DNA of 64,000 nt from DATARH01 sp036489765 (lineage in GTDB: Bacteria; Pseudomonadota; Alphaproteobacteria; ATCC43930; CGMCC-115725). Within the stretch, counting starts at the first letter, position 1; each line of letters starts with the position of its first letter. Location: NCBI GenBank assembly GCA_036489765.1, contig DASXFE010000096.1:62001-126000 (forward strand), given 5' to 3'. The translations under genes were made by a program, and so were the position numbers. The notes below the pieces were generated by a model. That model saw nothing but the letters and a program-made list of their open reading frames with translations. It was not told the origin of the DNA and did not search any database. Below are positions 1 to 8,564 of this stretch, piece by piece.

Positions 1-324
1 GTCGAGCTCCTCCGGCGTCATCGCCTCGAAATCGTAGCGCTGGTCGTTGGCGGCGCTGTTGACGAGTGCCGCGGCCGGGCCGAGCGCGGCCTTGATCCGA
101 TCGAGCGCGGCGCGGAGCGCAATCGTGTCGGTCAGGTCGCACGGCACGAACATCGCGCCCAATTCGCCGGCCAGCGCCTTGCCCGCCTCTTCCTGGATGT
201 CGAGAAACGCCACGCGGGCCTTGTTTTCGGCAAAGGCGCGGGTAAACGACGCGCCAATGCCGCTCGCGCCGCCCGTGACGACGACGGTGCGGCCCGCGAG
301 GCTGGGATAGATCGTAAAGCTCAT
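1..324 (-). CDS. SDR family NAD(P)-dependent oxidoreductase (N-terminal part, runs off window)
   Basis: The first 108 codons of a short-chain dehydrogenase/reductase read leftwards off the window edge. The product begins MSFTIYPSLAGRTVVVTGG and carries the Rossmann cofactor motif TGGASGIG at about residues 17-24. The acidic residue after beta-2 (FLDIQ) suggests NAD(H) preference, and NSAAN at about residue 90 takes the place of the usual NNAG. The catalytic Tyr/Lys lie beyond the edge, so activity and substrate cannot be judged. The family normally runs about 250 residues. No close downstream partner is visible. Confidence 0.85.
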   Translation of the reverse strand, partial: MSFTIYPSLAGRTVVVTGGASGIGASFTRAFAENKARVAFLDIQEEAGKALAGELGAMFVPCDLTDTIALRAALDRIKAALGPAAALVNSAANDQRYDFEAMTPEELD

Positions 325-683
325 CGCGCAGGCTCCCTCGGTGGCGGCCCGATCGTAGCCCGTCTTGGCCGGCTCGCAGGGTTCCGTTCGCGCGCAGGGG
401 CCGCCCGCCATCGGGATCGGCGAAGTCGATCCCGTGCTCTACAGACGGCTGGTGTGTAGAAGAGTGACGGTAAAACCCGGGCCTCGACCTGCATCAGCAG
501 TGGGCTTCGCCACCTCACACTTGCAACCAGGTCGCAACCTCATTCGAGGTGCGAACAAACCCGGCTAGGTTGCGCCGGCACTGAGACGCCGCCGGAGAAG
601 GGCAGGCCCTAGCGTGACGTAAGCACTCGGCTCACGCGCTCGGCGGCCCTCCTGTGCCCCTCTCGACGGCGGTCAGGCTATGT
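325..683. other. Gene-free stretch
   Basis: This stretch upstream of the leftward SDR gene has only short open frames that lack ribosome sites and recognisable domains. It presumably holds the SDR promoter. I see no convincing RNA, repeat or regulatory palindrome in it. Confidence 0.5.
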
Positions 684-705
684 GGGCGATCTGTGAAGAT
701 CGCCC
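684..705 (-). terminator. Hairpin downstream of the small lipoprotein gene
   Basis: GGGCGATCT, a four-base loop and AGATCGCCC form a perfect 9-bp stem. It begins 7 nt after the stop codon of the leftward lipoprotein gene. No T-tract follows, so it may slow or end transcription less efficiently than a canonical intrinsic terminator. Confidence 0.6.
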
Positions 706-711
706 TGTTGA

Positions 712-867
712 TCAGCCGCGGACGACCGGAACCGGCGGCGGGGGCGGCGGCGGCGGGGGCGGAGCGACCATCGGTGCCGGGCCCGGAGCGACGGGTTGCA
801 GGCAGCCCGCGAGGAGGCCCGTCATGGGGAGCATAATGGCGAGCAACGCCACAGTACGTAATGACAT
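712..867 (-). CDS. Small proline-rich lipoprotein
   Basis: This 51-residue protein starts MSLRTVALLAIM and has a hydrophobic signal segment ending in a clear lipobox, LLAGC, with the acylated Cys at residue 22. The mature part is only about 30 residues and contains an uninterrupted run of ten prolines. The ATG was chosen because GGAGA sits just upstream; longer frames start in unrelated sequence. A TATGAT-like -10 lies about 30 nt upstream (896-901). It should be a lipid-anchored envelope peptide of unknown role. It is divergent from the L,D-transpeptidase gene, which would fit an envelope function, but that is inference. Confidence 0.65.
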   Translation of the reverse strand: MSLRTVALLAIMLPMTGLLAGCLQPVAPGPAPMVAPPPPPPPPPPVPVVRG

Positions 868-1205
868 CGGTTTTCTCCGCAGTTGATACGCTGGCATCAT
901 AGCGCAATCATCAAGTGATTGACAGCAACGTGGGTTTATTGGTTCCCACGCTGTGGAAAAAAACTGGATCGGAGTTCTCGGCGCCACACTGCGCTGGCTC
1001 CCGTCGCCGCCCACAGCCGAGGGTCGATAGACCGAGATGCTCGCTTTACCGCCGCTTGATCAACCGCCGATGTGGTGGGCACAATCGCTGTAGAAAGGTT
1101 GTCGCGTGGACGTTTTGATCGACCTTGCTCCGGAACGGTAAACGCGCGCCGCGGTTTTCCCCAACGGCGCAAGTTGTGCCGGCTCATGCTTTCGGTGAGG
1201 TTATC
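868..1205. other. Divergent intergenic region with promoters presumed for both flanking genes
   Basis: The 338 bp between the leftward lipoprotein gene and the rightward L,D-transpeptidase gene are the most AT-rich around 895-965. They contain a possible leftward -10 hexamer at 896-901. No protein-coding frame with a ribosome site or recognisable domain is present on either strand. Confidence 0.4.
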
Positions 1206-2573
1206 GTGTTCCTTCTGCGCAGATTCTCGACGAGAAGGTGTTGGGCGTTCGGCGGACCGCTTGCGGGCGGCGCGATTGCGCTCGCCGCGGCCTTCGTGCT
1301 CGCCGCGCCCGCGGTTCTTGCCGCGCCGTCTGCCGTTTCCGCTAGCAGCGAGCTCGCCAGACTGCTGGAGGGTGGGCCCGGGTTCGCGATCGCTGGCGAG
1401 CGGCTGAACATTCCGCTGCTGCGACGTTTCTACGCGCGCCATGGCTTTGAGCCGGTCTGGACGTCCCGGCCGGCTCAAGTGACCTCGCTGACCAACGCCG
1501 TGCTGCATGCCGGCGATCACGGCCTCACGCCCGAACTGTTTCACGGCAGTCTGCTGATGTCGCCGACATTACCGCCGCTTTACCGGGATTTGGTACTGTC
1601 CGACGCCTTCCTGTCCTATGCCGACGCGCTCGCTCGCGGGGCCTTGCCGGTCGAGCGCCGCCCGGACGACGAGGCTTTGACGCCTCAGCCGATCGACGTC
1701 GCGGCCGTCCTCGACAAGGCCGCCGCCAGCTCAGACCCGGCAGGGGTGATCGAAGCGCTGGCGCCGACGACGCCGACCTACCGGTTGCTGCGCCAGACTT
1801 TGCGGACCTTCCGCGATAACGGAACCTCGCCGCGCCACCTGCGCGAGATCGAGGTGAACCTCGAACGCGAACGCTGGATGCCGCGGCCGCTGCCGCCGGA
1901 CCGCGTGGTGGTCAACGTCGCCGACGAGCGGGTCACGTTCTATCGCAACGACCAGCCGGCTTTCTCGGCAAAGGTCATTGTCGGCCAGGACGAGCTGCGC
2001 AACCAGAGCCCGGAGTTCCAGGCGACGATCGACGGGATCCTGTTCAACCCGCCCTGGAGCATTCCGCCCGACATCGCCGCCAACGAGATCCTGCCGAAGG
2101 CCGCACACGATCCGAATTATCTGGCGCGGCACAACATGGTGATGCTGCCCAACGGCATCCTGCAGCAACGGGCAGGACCGAACTCCGGGCTCGGGCAGCT
2201 CATGTTGTATATGGACAACCGGTTCGACGTGTACCTGCATGATACACCGTCGAAGAGCCTGTTCGGCCGCGACGACCGGCGCATCAGCCATGGCTGCATC
2301 CGAGTGGAGCAACTGGCCGACCTGGCCGCCCTATTGATGCGGGAACCGGTCCAGGCCATCGACCAGGCAATCGCGACGGGCAACACCACCCGAGCCAACC
2401 TGCCGCAAGCCGTGCCGGTCTTCGTCACCTACGAGACGGCGTTCGCGGATGCCGACGGCAAGCTGCAATTCCGCCCCGACATCTACGGCCGCGACGCTGA
2501 GATCTGGGACAGGCTCGATCCGGAGCGGCGATCCGCTGCCGAAGAAACGCGGTCGGGACAACGCGGGGGCTGA
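1206..2573 (+). CDS. Secreted L,D-transpeptidase (YcbB/LdtD-like, YkuD catalytic domain)
   Basis: This enzyme should form 3-3 cross-links in, or attach proteins to, peptidoglycan in the periplasm. A GTG start at 1206 preceded by GTGAGG gives 455 residues beginning with a signal peptide (GGAIALAAAFVLAAPAVLA). The N-terminal half resembles the YcbB scaffold domain. The C-terminal YkuD domain holds NLERERWMP, VVNVADERVTFY, FNPPWSIPP, the substrate-cap region DNRFDVYLHDTPS and the catalytic signature SHGCIRV with its Cys nucleophile. The peptidoglycan-binding domain that YcbB proteins usually insert before the NLERWRW segment appears to be missing, because the scaffold runs almost directly into it. 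The gene ends in a bidirectional hairpin shared with the convergent GST gene. Confidence 0.9.
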   Translation: MFLLRRFSTRRCWAFGGPLAGGAIALAAAFVLAAPAVLAAPSAVSASSELARLLEGGPGFAIAGERLNIPLLRRFYARHGFEPVWTSRPAQVTSLTNAVLHAGDHGLTPELFHGSLLMSPTLPPLYRDLVLSDAFLSYADALARGALPVERRPDDEALTPQPIDVAAVLDKAAASSDPAGVIEALAPTTPTYRLLRQTLRTFRDNGTSPRHLREIEVNLERERWMPRPLPPDRVVVNVADERVTFYRNDQPAFSAKVIVGQDELRNQSPEFQATIDGILFNPPWSIPPDIAANEILPKAAHDPNYLARHNMVMLPNGILQQRAGPNSGLGQLMLYMDNRFDVYLHDTPSKSLFGRDDRRISHGCIRVEQLADLAALLMREPVQAIDQAIATGNTTRANLPQAVPVFVTYETAFADADGKLQFRPDIYGRDAEIWDRLDPERRSAAEETRSGQRGG

Positions 2574-2592
2574 ATTCCTCGACAGAGGTTAC

Positions 2593-2628
2593 GACCCCGA
2601 GGCGGAGCGGAGGCTCGGCCTCGGGGTC
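2593..2628. terminator. Bidirectional hairpin between convergent genes
   Basis: GACCCCGAGGC at 2593-2603 pairs perfectly with GCCTCGGGGTC at 2618-2628 across a 14-nt loop. It lies between the stops of the L,D-transpeptidase and GST genes and can serve both. Confidence 0.65.
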
Positions 2629-2660
2629 GGTGATCAGCTCGCGTTAGCTCGCGACCGCGC

Positions 2661-3536
2661 TTATTGCGCGGCGGCGGCGATCTTGTCCGCCGTTTTCGTG
2701 TCGAAGTCGCTGGCGTCGTGGCGCTCGTGGAGCTGCTCGTGCGGCTCGCCGGAAAGGCGGTTGACCATGCGGCCTCGCCGCACCGCCGGCCGTGCCAGCA
2801 TCGCGTCGCACCAGCGCTGCACGTTCTTGTAGCTCTGCGCTTCGAGGAACTCGGCGCCGCCGTATTGATTGAAGCGGGCGAGGCCCCCGTACCACGGGAA
2901 GCAGGCCATGTCGGCGATCGTGTAGTCGGGCCCGGCGATCCACTCGCTTTCGCCGAGCCGGCGGTCGAGCACGTCGAGGAGCCGCTTCGCCTCCATCGTG
3001 AAGCGGTCGATCGCGTATTCGATCTTGATCGGGGCGTATGCATAGAAATGGCCGAACCCGCCGCCGATATAGGGCGCGCTGCCCATCTGCCAGAAGAGCC
3101 AAGACAGGCACTCGGCCCGCGCCGCGGGCTCGGTCGGCAGGAATTCGCCGAACTTCTCGGCGAGGTGCATCAGGATCGCCGCGGTCTCGAAGACGCGGAT
3201 CGGCTTTGGCCCACTGCGGTCCATCAGGGCCGGGATCTTCGAGTTCGGGTTGATCTCGACAAACCCGCTGCCGAACTGGTCGCCGTCGCCGATCTTGATC
3301 AGCCACGCGTCGTATTCGGCGCCCTTGTGGCCCTTCGCCAGGAGCTCCTCGAACATGATCGTGACCTTGACCCCGTTCGGCGTGCCGAGCGAATAGAGCT
3401 GGAACGGATGCTTGCCGATCGGCAGCACCTTTTCATGCTGCGCGCCGGCGGTCGGGCGGTTGATGTTGGCGAACCGGCCGAGGGCCGGCTTGTTAACCCA
3501 GACCTTTGGGGGCGTGTAGTCTTGCGTATCGGCCAT
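2661..3536 (-). CDS. yghU: YghU-type glutathione transferase / disulfide-bond oxidoreductase
   Basis: The 291-residue product matches the length and architecture of the YghU (nu-class) family, whose members bind two glutathiones and have organic peroxidase and disulfide reductase activity. The N-terminal extension (YTPPKVWVNKPALGRFANIN) precedes a thioredoxin-fold GST-N domain with QLYSLGTPNGVKVTIMFEEL and INPNSKIPAL, the latter supplying the cis-Pro. It is followed by an all-helical GST-C domain containing YTIADMACFPW. The protein is cytosolic. The ATG follows a GGAG-like site. It stands alone, convergent with the L,D-transpeptidase gene. Confidence 0.9.
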   Translation of the reverse strand: MADTQDYTPPKVWVNKPALGRFANINRPTAGAQHEKVLPIGKHPFQLYSLGTPNGVKVTIMFEELLAKGHKGAEYDAWLIKIGDGDQFGSGFVEINPNSKIPALMDRSGPKPIRVFETAAILMHLAEKFGEFLPTEPAARAECLSWLFWQMGSAPYIGGGFGHFYAYAPIKIEYAIDRFTMEAKRLLDVLDRRLGESEWIAGPDYTIADMACFPWYGGLARFNQYGGAEFLEAQSYKNVQRWCDAMLARPAVRRGRMVNRLSGEPHEQLHERHDASDFDTKTADKIAAAAQ

Positions 3537-3977
3537 TCCGGGAGTCTCCAGTGTGTTAGGGGCCAGGCTGTTGCGGGCGCCTGCCGGTCGGCGGCGCGAG
3601 GGTTGTATCCTACACGATAGGGCGCCCCGCTCGGCAACCGGATGAAAAAATCAGGGAAGCGGCGAGCCGCTAACCCGCGAGAACCTTCCCACGCCGCCCG
3701 CGTTTGGCAATTCCGGAGGAGAGGATTTTTCAAGCTCGCCAACTCGCTCCGCGATTTCTCGCGGATCGAGGCCGGGCGGGCGCGGGCCGTGGTCGAACCG
3801 ACCGACCTCGCGCAATTCACCGCCGATCTCGCGAACTGATCGCGCGGGTCGGAGCCAGCCGCGAACTGGCCCGGGTGCGGTCGGAGGCGACCGCGAGGAT
3901 TCGCAGAAGTTCCTGCTCGCTTGCAGCCTTACCGGCACGCGGGCATGCTGGGCCGAACGGAAATTCGGGAGCTTCCT
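3537..3977. other. Intergenic region containing a decayed sensor-kinase fragment
   Basis: The 441 bp between the leftward GST gene and the rightward ThDP enzyme hold no intact gene. The central part encodes a kinase-like remnant, listed separately. The remainder presumably holds the promoters of both flanking genes. Confidence 0.5.
3727..3839 (+). pseudogene. Relic of a sensor histidine kinase (dimerisation-domain helix)
   Basis: The frame translates as LANSLRDFSRIEAGRARAVV followed by EPTDLAQFTADLAN and a stop. This closely resembles the second HisKA helix and linker of hybrid sensor kinases, which typically read LLDFSRIEAGR..YEPTDLAALTADLAS. No phosphoacceptor His upstream or ATPase domain downstream is recognisable. 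It is therefore a short remnant of a deleted kinase gene rather than a working protein. Confidence 0.55.
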
Positions 3978-5531
3978 ATGGCCCAGATGAATGGCGCCGA
4001 GAGTTTGGTGCGCACCCTGGTGGGCGGCGGGGTCAATGTCTGCTTTGCCAATCCGGGCACGTCGGAGATGCATTTCGTCGCCGCGCTCGACCGGGTCGAT
4101 GGGATGCGCTGCGTTCTCGGTCTGTTCGAGGGGGTGGTGACCGGCGCGGCTGACGGGTATTACCGGATGAGCGACGGCCCCGCGGCGACACTTCTCCATC
4201 TGGGGCCGGGACTGGCCAATGGACTAGCGAATATTCATAATGCAAACAAGGCGATGTCGGGCATGGTTAACATCGTGGGTGACCATGCTACCTATCACCG
4301 CCAGTACGACGCGCCATTGACCTCGGATATTGAAGGGCTTGCGCGGCCGAGTTCACATTGGGTGAAAACATCGCCGAGCGCGAAGACCGTCGCCGGAGAC
4401 GGGGCGTTGGCGATCGAGGCCGCGCGAACGCGGCCGGGACAGATCGCGACGCTGATCCTCCCCGCCGACACGGCCTGGACCGAGGGTACCGGGGCGGCTC
4501 CGGTCGCGGCGCAGAAGCCGTGGACGCCGGTGTCCGCGGATGCGGTCGAGGCGGCCGCCCGCGCGTTGCGCTCCGGCGAGCCGACGCTGCTCCTGCTGAC
4601 CGGGCGGTCGGTGCGCGAGGACGGGCTCAACCTCGCCGGGCGGATCGCGGCGAAGACGGGTGCGCGGCTGATCGCACAGGGCTCGAATGCGCGGACCCAA
4701 CGCGGCCGCGGGCGCGTCTCGGTCGAGCGGGTTCCGTATGTCGTCGACCAGGCGACGCGGGTGCTGGCGGGGCTCAAGCACGTGATCCTCGTTGGGGCGA
4801 AGATGCCGGTCGCGTTCTTCGCCTATCCCGACAAGCCGAGCGTGCTGACCCCGCCCGATTGCGAGGGGCATGTCCTGTCGCAGCCGGGCGAGGATTCGAT
4901 CGCGGCGCTCGAGGCGCTGGCCGAAGCGGTCGGCGCGATGCGCACGCCGGCACCTGTCGTCAACGACAAGCCGGCGGGGCCCGGCACCGGGGCGATCACC
5001 TCGGAGGCGCTGGGTGCCTCGCTTGGCGCGCTCTTGCCGGAGAACGCCATCGTCGCCGACGAGGCAGTGACGACCGGACGCGGCTTTTTCGCGCCGACCA
5101 AGGCCGCCGCGCCGCACGACTGGCTCAGCAATATGGGCGGATCGATCGGGATCGGCATGCCGCTCGCGACCGGCGCCGCGGTGGCGTGCCCGGACCGCAA
5201 GGTCGTCTGCCTCGAAGGCGACGGCAGCGGCATGTACACGGTGCAAGCCCTCTGGACGCACGCGCGCGAAGGTCTCGACGTGACGACGGTCGTCTTCTCC
5301 AACCGCTCGTACCAGATCCTGAAAGGCGAGCTCGCCAATGTCGGGGCCGGGAACCCAGGGCGAAAGGCGCTCGACATGCTGAGCATCGGCCAGCCCGACA
5401 TAGACTGGGTCGCCCTCGCCAAATCGCTTGGCGTGCCGGGCGCGAAGGCCACCAACATGGAGGAGTTCAACCGCCACTTCGCCGCCGGCGTCGCCGCGCC
5501 GGGGCCATTCCTGGTCGAGGTGGTCATGTGA
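3978..5531 (+). CDS. Thiamine-diphosphate enzyme of the acetolactate synthase family
   Basis: The 517-residue product begins MAQMNGAESLVRTLVGGG and belongs to the ThDP decarboxylase/synthase family often labelled IlvB-like. The N-terminal pyrimidine domain contains NPGTSEMHF and the ThDP-activating Glu in LFEGVVTGAADGY. The C-terminal PP domain contains GDGSGMYTVQALWTHAREG and FSNRSY, forming the Mg/diphosphate site. The ATG was chosen because GGGAG precedes it. There is no small regulatory subunit and no branched-chain synthesis neighbours, so a biosynthetic ilvB role is unlikely; a decarboxylase of a 2-keto acid is a reasonable alternative. It overlaps the next gene by 4 nt (GTGA), implying translational coupling. 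Confidence 0.8.
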   Translation: MAQMNGAESLVRTLVGGGVNVCFANPGTSEMHFVAALDRVDGMRCVLGLFEGVVTGAADGYYRMSDGPAATLLHLGPGLANGLANIHNANKAMSGMVNIVGDHATYHRQYDAPLTSDIEGLARPSSHWVKTSPSAKTVAGDGALAIEAARTRPGQIATLILPADTAWTEGTGAAPVAAQKPWTPVSADAVEAAARALRSGEPTLLLLTGRSVREDGLNLAGRIAAKTGARLIAQGSNARTQRGRGRVSVERVPYVVDQATRVLAGLKHVILVGAKMPVAFFAYPDKPSVLTPPDCEGHVLSQPGEDSIAALEALAEAVGAMRTPAPVVNDKPAGPGTGAITSEALGASLGALLPENAIVADEAVTTGRGFFAPTKAAAPHDWLSNMGGSIGIGMPLATGAAVACPDRKVVCLEGDGSGMYTVQALWTHAREGLDVTTVVFSNRSYQILKGELANVGAGNPGRKALDMLSIGQPDIDWVALAKSLGVPGAKATNMEEFNRHFAAGVAAPGPFLVEVVM

Positions 5532-5938
5532 GGCTGGCGCTCGGCGCGGTTCCGGTCGCGGCAGCGGTGGCTCTGAATGGCGCGGTGGCGGCCGGGTTGA
5601 CGCCGCACGATCCGGTGCTGGGCAATTACAGGGGCTCCGGCCGCGCCTGCTACGGCATGCTGACGATCACGACGCACCGGATCTTCTGGACGACGCCGTT
5701 CAGCCGGTGCATCGGGTCGCCCTATGATGTCCGCGGCAAGCGGGATGGCGCCGATGGGGTCAGGATGACCTTTGTCCTGTCGCGCCCCGGCGCCCGATGC
5801 CGCTATCCGGTGCTCGAGCTGACGAAGCGCCCCGGCGACGATCCGGCGATCGGGTGGGAGGTCGCCGGATATCGCTCGCTCGACAGCGGGAAGCGCGGCG
5901 GCCGTGACGACAGCATCAGCTGCTATCTTTACCGGTGA
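5528..5938 (+). CDS. Small exported protein of unknown function, coupled to the ThDP enzyme
   Basis: A GTG overlapping the ThDP gene stop opens a 136-residue frame. It starts VRLALGAVPVAAAVALNGAV, a probable signal peptide cleaved near AVAAG. The mature domain has four cysteines (GRACYGM, SRCIGS, ARCRYP, SCYLY), consistent with two disulfides in the periplasm. I do not recognise a named family. The frame ends just before glgB. The 4-nt overlap supports it being a real gene, although a secreted partner for a cytosolic ThDP enzyme is odd. Confidence 0.65.
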   Translation: MRLALGAVPVAAAVALNGAVAAGLTPHDPVLGNYRGSGRACYGMLTITTHRIFWTTPFSRCIGSPYDVRGKRDGADGVRMTFVLSRPGARCRYPVLELTKRPGDDPAIGWEVAGYRSLDSGKRGGRDDSISCYLYR

Positions 5939-6012
5939 TGCGGCCGGCGAGGGGGAACCGTCTTGACCGCAGATAGTTGGCTTGCAAGGGCTTTCTTCTA
6001 TTAGGCAGGGTG

Positions 6013-8226
6013 ATGACGCAGCAGGTTGCTGAACAGGGAGCGCGTACGCGCGGGCGGCGGGATGATGGGCAGATCGTCGCGATCGTCGAGGCGCGACACA
6101 GCGATCCGTTTGCATTTCTCGGGATGCATTCGGAGGGTGGCGGGATCGTCGTGCGGGCGTTTCTGCCCGAGGCGGAGGCGGTCTCGATCGTCGACGCGCG
6201 CGGCAAGGTCGCGGCCGAGGCGCGGCGGGTTCATGTAGACGGGTTCTTCGAGGCGCGGATCGCGCGCAAGACGCCGTTCAAGTACCGCCTGAAAACCGGC
6301 GACGGACTCATTGACGACATTTACCGATTTCCGCCGGTTCTCGGCGATCTCGACCTCCATCTGCTGGTCGAGGGCAGCCATCTCGAAAGCCATCGGAAGC
6401 TCGGCGCGCATGCGATGACGCTTGACGGGGTCGCCGGGGTCGGGTTTGCGGTTTGGGCGCCGAATGCCCGGCGGGTTTCGGTGGTCGGCGATTTCAACCG
6501 CTGGGACGGGCGGCGCATGCCGATGCGCCGACGCCATGCCGGCGGGTTCTGGGAGATCTTCGTACCGGGGCTCGGGCCGGGCACGCGCTATAAATACGAG
6601 ATCGTCGGGCCGGACGGCGCGCTGCTGCCGTTAAAGGCGGACCCCTACGCGGAGGAGACCGAGCGGCCGCCACGCACGGCGTCGGTCGTCGCGGCGCCGT
6701 CGCGGTACGTTTGGGGTGATGACCCGTGGATGGGGACGCGGGCCGGGCGCAACCATCGCGAGGCGCCGATCGCGGTCTACGAGGTGCACCTGGGGTCCTG
6801 GCGGCGACGGCTCGACGAGGGCGGGCGGTACCTCAATTACCGCGAGCTGGCCGAGCAGCTCGTGCCGTATGTGGTGGGGCTCGGGTTTACCCATATCGAG
6901 CTGATGCCGGTGACGGAATATCCCTTCGACGGGTCGTGGGGGTATCAGCCGGTGTCGTATTTCGCGCCGACCGCGCGGTACGGGACCCCCGACGATTTCC
7001 GTGCCTTTATCGATGCGTGCCACCAGGCGGGACTGGGGGTCTGGCTGGACTGGGTGCCGGGGCATTTCCCGACCGACGCGCATGGGCTTGGCCGCTTTGA
7101 CGGCACGGCGCTGTACGAGCATGCCGACCCGCGCCAAGGGTTTCACCACGACTGGAACACCCTCATCTTCAATTACGGCCGGCGTGAGGTCGCCAATTTC
7201 CTCTTGTCGAGCGCGCTCTACTGGCTGCGCGAGTACCACATCGACGGGCTCAGGGTGGATGCGGTCGCGTCGATGCTTTACCTCGACTACAGCCGGCGCG
7301 AGGGCGAGTGGATCCCGAACCAGTACGGCGGGCGGGAAAATCTCGAGGCGATCGCGTTTTTGCGGCGGCTGAACGAGCTCGTCTTTGGCGAGGCCGAGGG
7401 GGCGACGACGGCGGCCGAAGAGTCGACGGCGTGGCCGATGGTGTCGCGCCCCGTTTATGTCGGCGGGCTCGGGTTCGGGTTCAAATGGAACATGGGGTGG
7501 ATGCACGACACGCTGCGCTACATCTCGAAGGCCCCGATCCATCGCAAATACCACCACAACGAGCTGACCTTCGGACTCCTCTACGCGTTCCACGAAAACT
7601 TCATCCTGCCGCTCAGCCACGACGAGATGGTGCACGGCAAGGGGTCGCTGATCGCGCGCATGCCGGGGGATGCGTGGCAGCGCCATGCCAACCTCCGCGC
7701 GTACCTCGCGTTCATGTGGACCCATCCGGGGAAGAAGCTCCTCTTCATGGGTTCGGAGTTCGGGCAGGAGCGCGAGTGGAACCACGATATCGGGCTCGAC
7801 TGGCACCTCTACGACGACCCGCTCCATGCCGGCGTCGCCCGCCTCCTCGGCGACCTCAACCGGGTGTACCGCGAGACGCCGGCGCTGCATCAGCTCGATT
7901 GCGAAGGCGACGGGTTCCGCTGGATCGACGCGAACAATGGCAACGAGAGCGCCGTCTCCTATGTCCGCCGCGGCCGTGACGCGGAGGAACTGGCGGTGGT
8001 GGTCGGCAATTTCACCCCCGTGCCGCGCTACGACTACCGCGTCGGCGTGCCGCTGCCGGGGAGTTATGTCGAGCGGGTCAACACCGATGCGGAAACTTAC
8101 GGCGGCAGCGGGGTCGGCAATCTCGGCCGCGTCGAGGCCGACCCCGAACCAATGCACGGCCATCCCTACTCGCTGCGCCTGACCCTGCCGCCGCTCGGCC
8201 TCCTGGTGTTCACCCGCGAGCGGTAG
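6013..8226 (+). CDS. glgB: 1,4-alpha-glucan branching enzyme
   Basis: This 737-residue GH13_9 enzyme makes alpha-1,6 branches in glycogen. It starts with a duplicated beta-sandwich region (HSDPFAFLGMHSEGG; VGFAVWAPNARRVSVVGDFN) followed by the catalytic barrel. The nucleophile Asp is about residue 416 in GLRVDAVASM. The acid/base Glu is about residue 469 in AEESTAWP. The third Asp is about 537 in LSHDEMVHGKGS. The C-terminal beta domain is complete. ATG 6013 (MTQQVAEQG) was chosen over the in-frame ATG 36 nt upstream because of the AGGCAGGGTG just before it. It is the first of three collinear alpha-glucan genes. Confidence 0.95.
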   Translation: MTQQVAEQGARTRGRRDDGQIVAIVEARHSDPFAFLGMHSEGGGIVVRAFLPEAEAVSIVDARGKVAAEARRVHVDGFFEARIARKTPFKYRLKTGDGLIDDIYRFPPVLGDLDLHLLVEGSHLESHRKLGAHAMTLDGVAGVGFAVWAPNARRVSVVGDFNRWDGRRMPMRRRHAGGFWEIFVPGLGPGTRYKYEIVGPDGALLPLKADPYAEETERPPRTASVVAAPSRYVWGDDPWMGTRAGRNHREAPIAVYEVHLGSWRRRLDEGGRYLNYRELAEQLVPYVVGLGFTHIELMPVTEYPFDGSWGYQPVSYFAPTARYGTPDDFRAFIDACHQAGLGVWLDWVPGHFPTDAHGLGRFDGTALYEHADPRQGFHHDWNTLIFNYGRREVANFLLSSALYWLREYHIDGLRVDAVASMLYLDYSRREGEWIPNQYGGRENLEAIAFLRRLNELVFGEAEGATTAAEESTAWPMVSRPVYVGGLGFGFKWNMGWMHDTLRYISKAPIHRKYHHNELTFGLLYAFHENFILPLSHDEMVHGKGSLIARMPGDAWQRHANLRAYLAFMWTHPGKKLLFMGSEFGQEREWNHDIGLDWHLYDDPLHAGVARLLGDLNRVYRETPALHQLDCEGDGFRWIDANNGNESAVSYVRRGRDAEELAVVVGNFTPVPRYDYRVGVPLPGSYVERVNTDAETYGGSGVGNLGRVEADPEPMHGHPYSLRLTLPPLGLLVFTRER

Positions 8227-8564
8227 GCTGGGCCCTGCCGCCGTTACGAGAAGAAGGTCGCGTAGATGTGGCTGACGAATTTGCTGGGCTCGGTCGAAGG
8301 TTCATGCTCAGCGCACGCGGCCGGCCGCCCTCGTAAGCGTGAAGTAAGCTATTAACCACAAACGCGCAGGATTGGACCCTGTGGTAGAACAACAGAACAC
8401 CTTGAAACGTCTGTGGTTGTGTAACGTTGACCGGTCGCCATGGCAAGGTGCGGAGCGGCAAAGCGGTTTCGGGCGGCGGGCGGAGGCGGTATCGTCGCAG
8501 AGTGGCCGGGGAACGGCGACGCGGCGTCGCCGTTCCAATAACTTCAACCCGAGGTCGAGGGACC
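8227..8564. other. Intergenic region between glgB and glgX
   Basis: The 338-bp gap is unusually long within a glg cluster and contains a locally AT-richer stretch at about 8335-8425 (GTAAGCTATTAACCACAAAC and TTGAAACGTC...GTAACG). That stretch is a plausible separate promoter for glgX-malQ. I see no coding frame with a domain or ribosome site. Confidence 0.35.

Noticed and set aside
3978..5531. Calling this gene ilvB (acetolactate synthase large subunit)
   Set aside because: The ThDP domains are clear, but no ilvN or ilvC neighbours exist and the length is shorter than typical IlvB; a specific synthase role is not supported.
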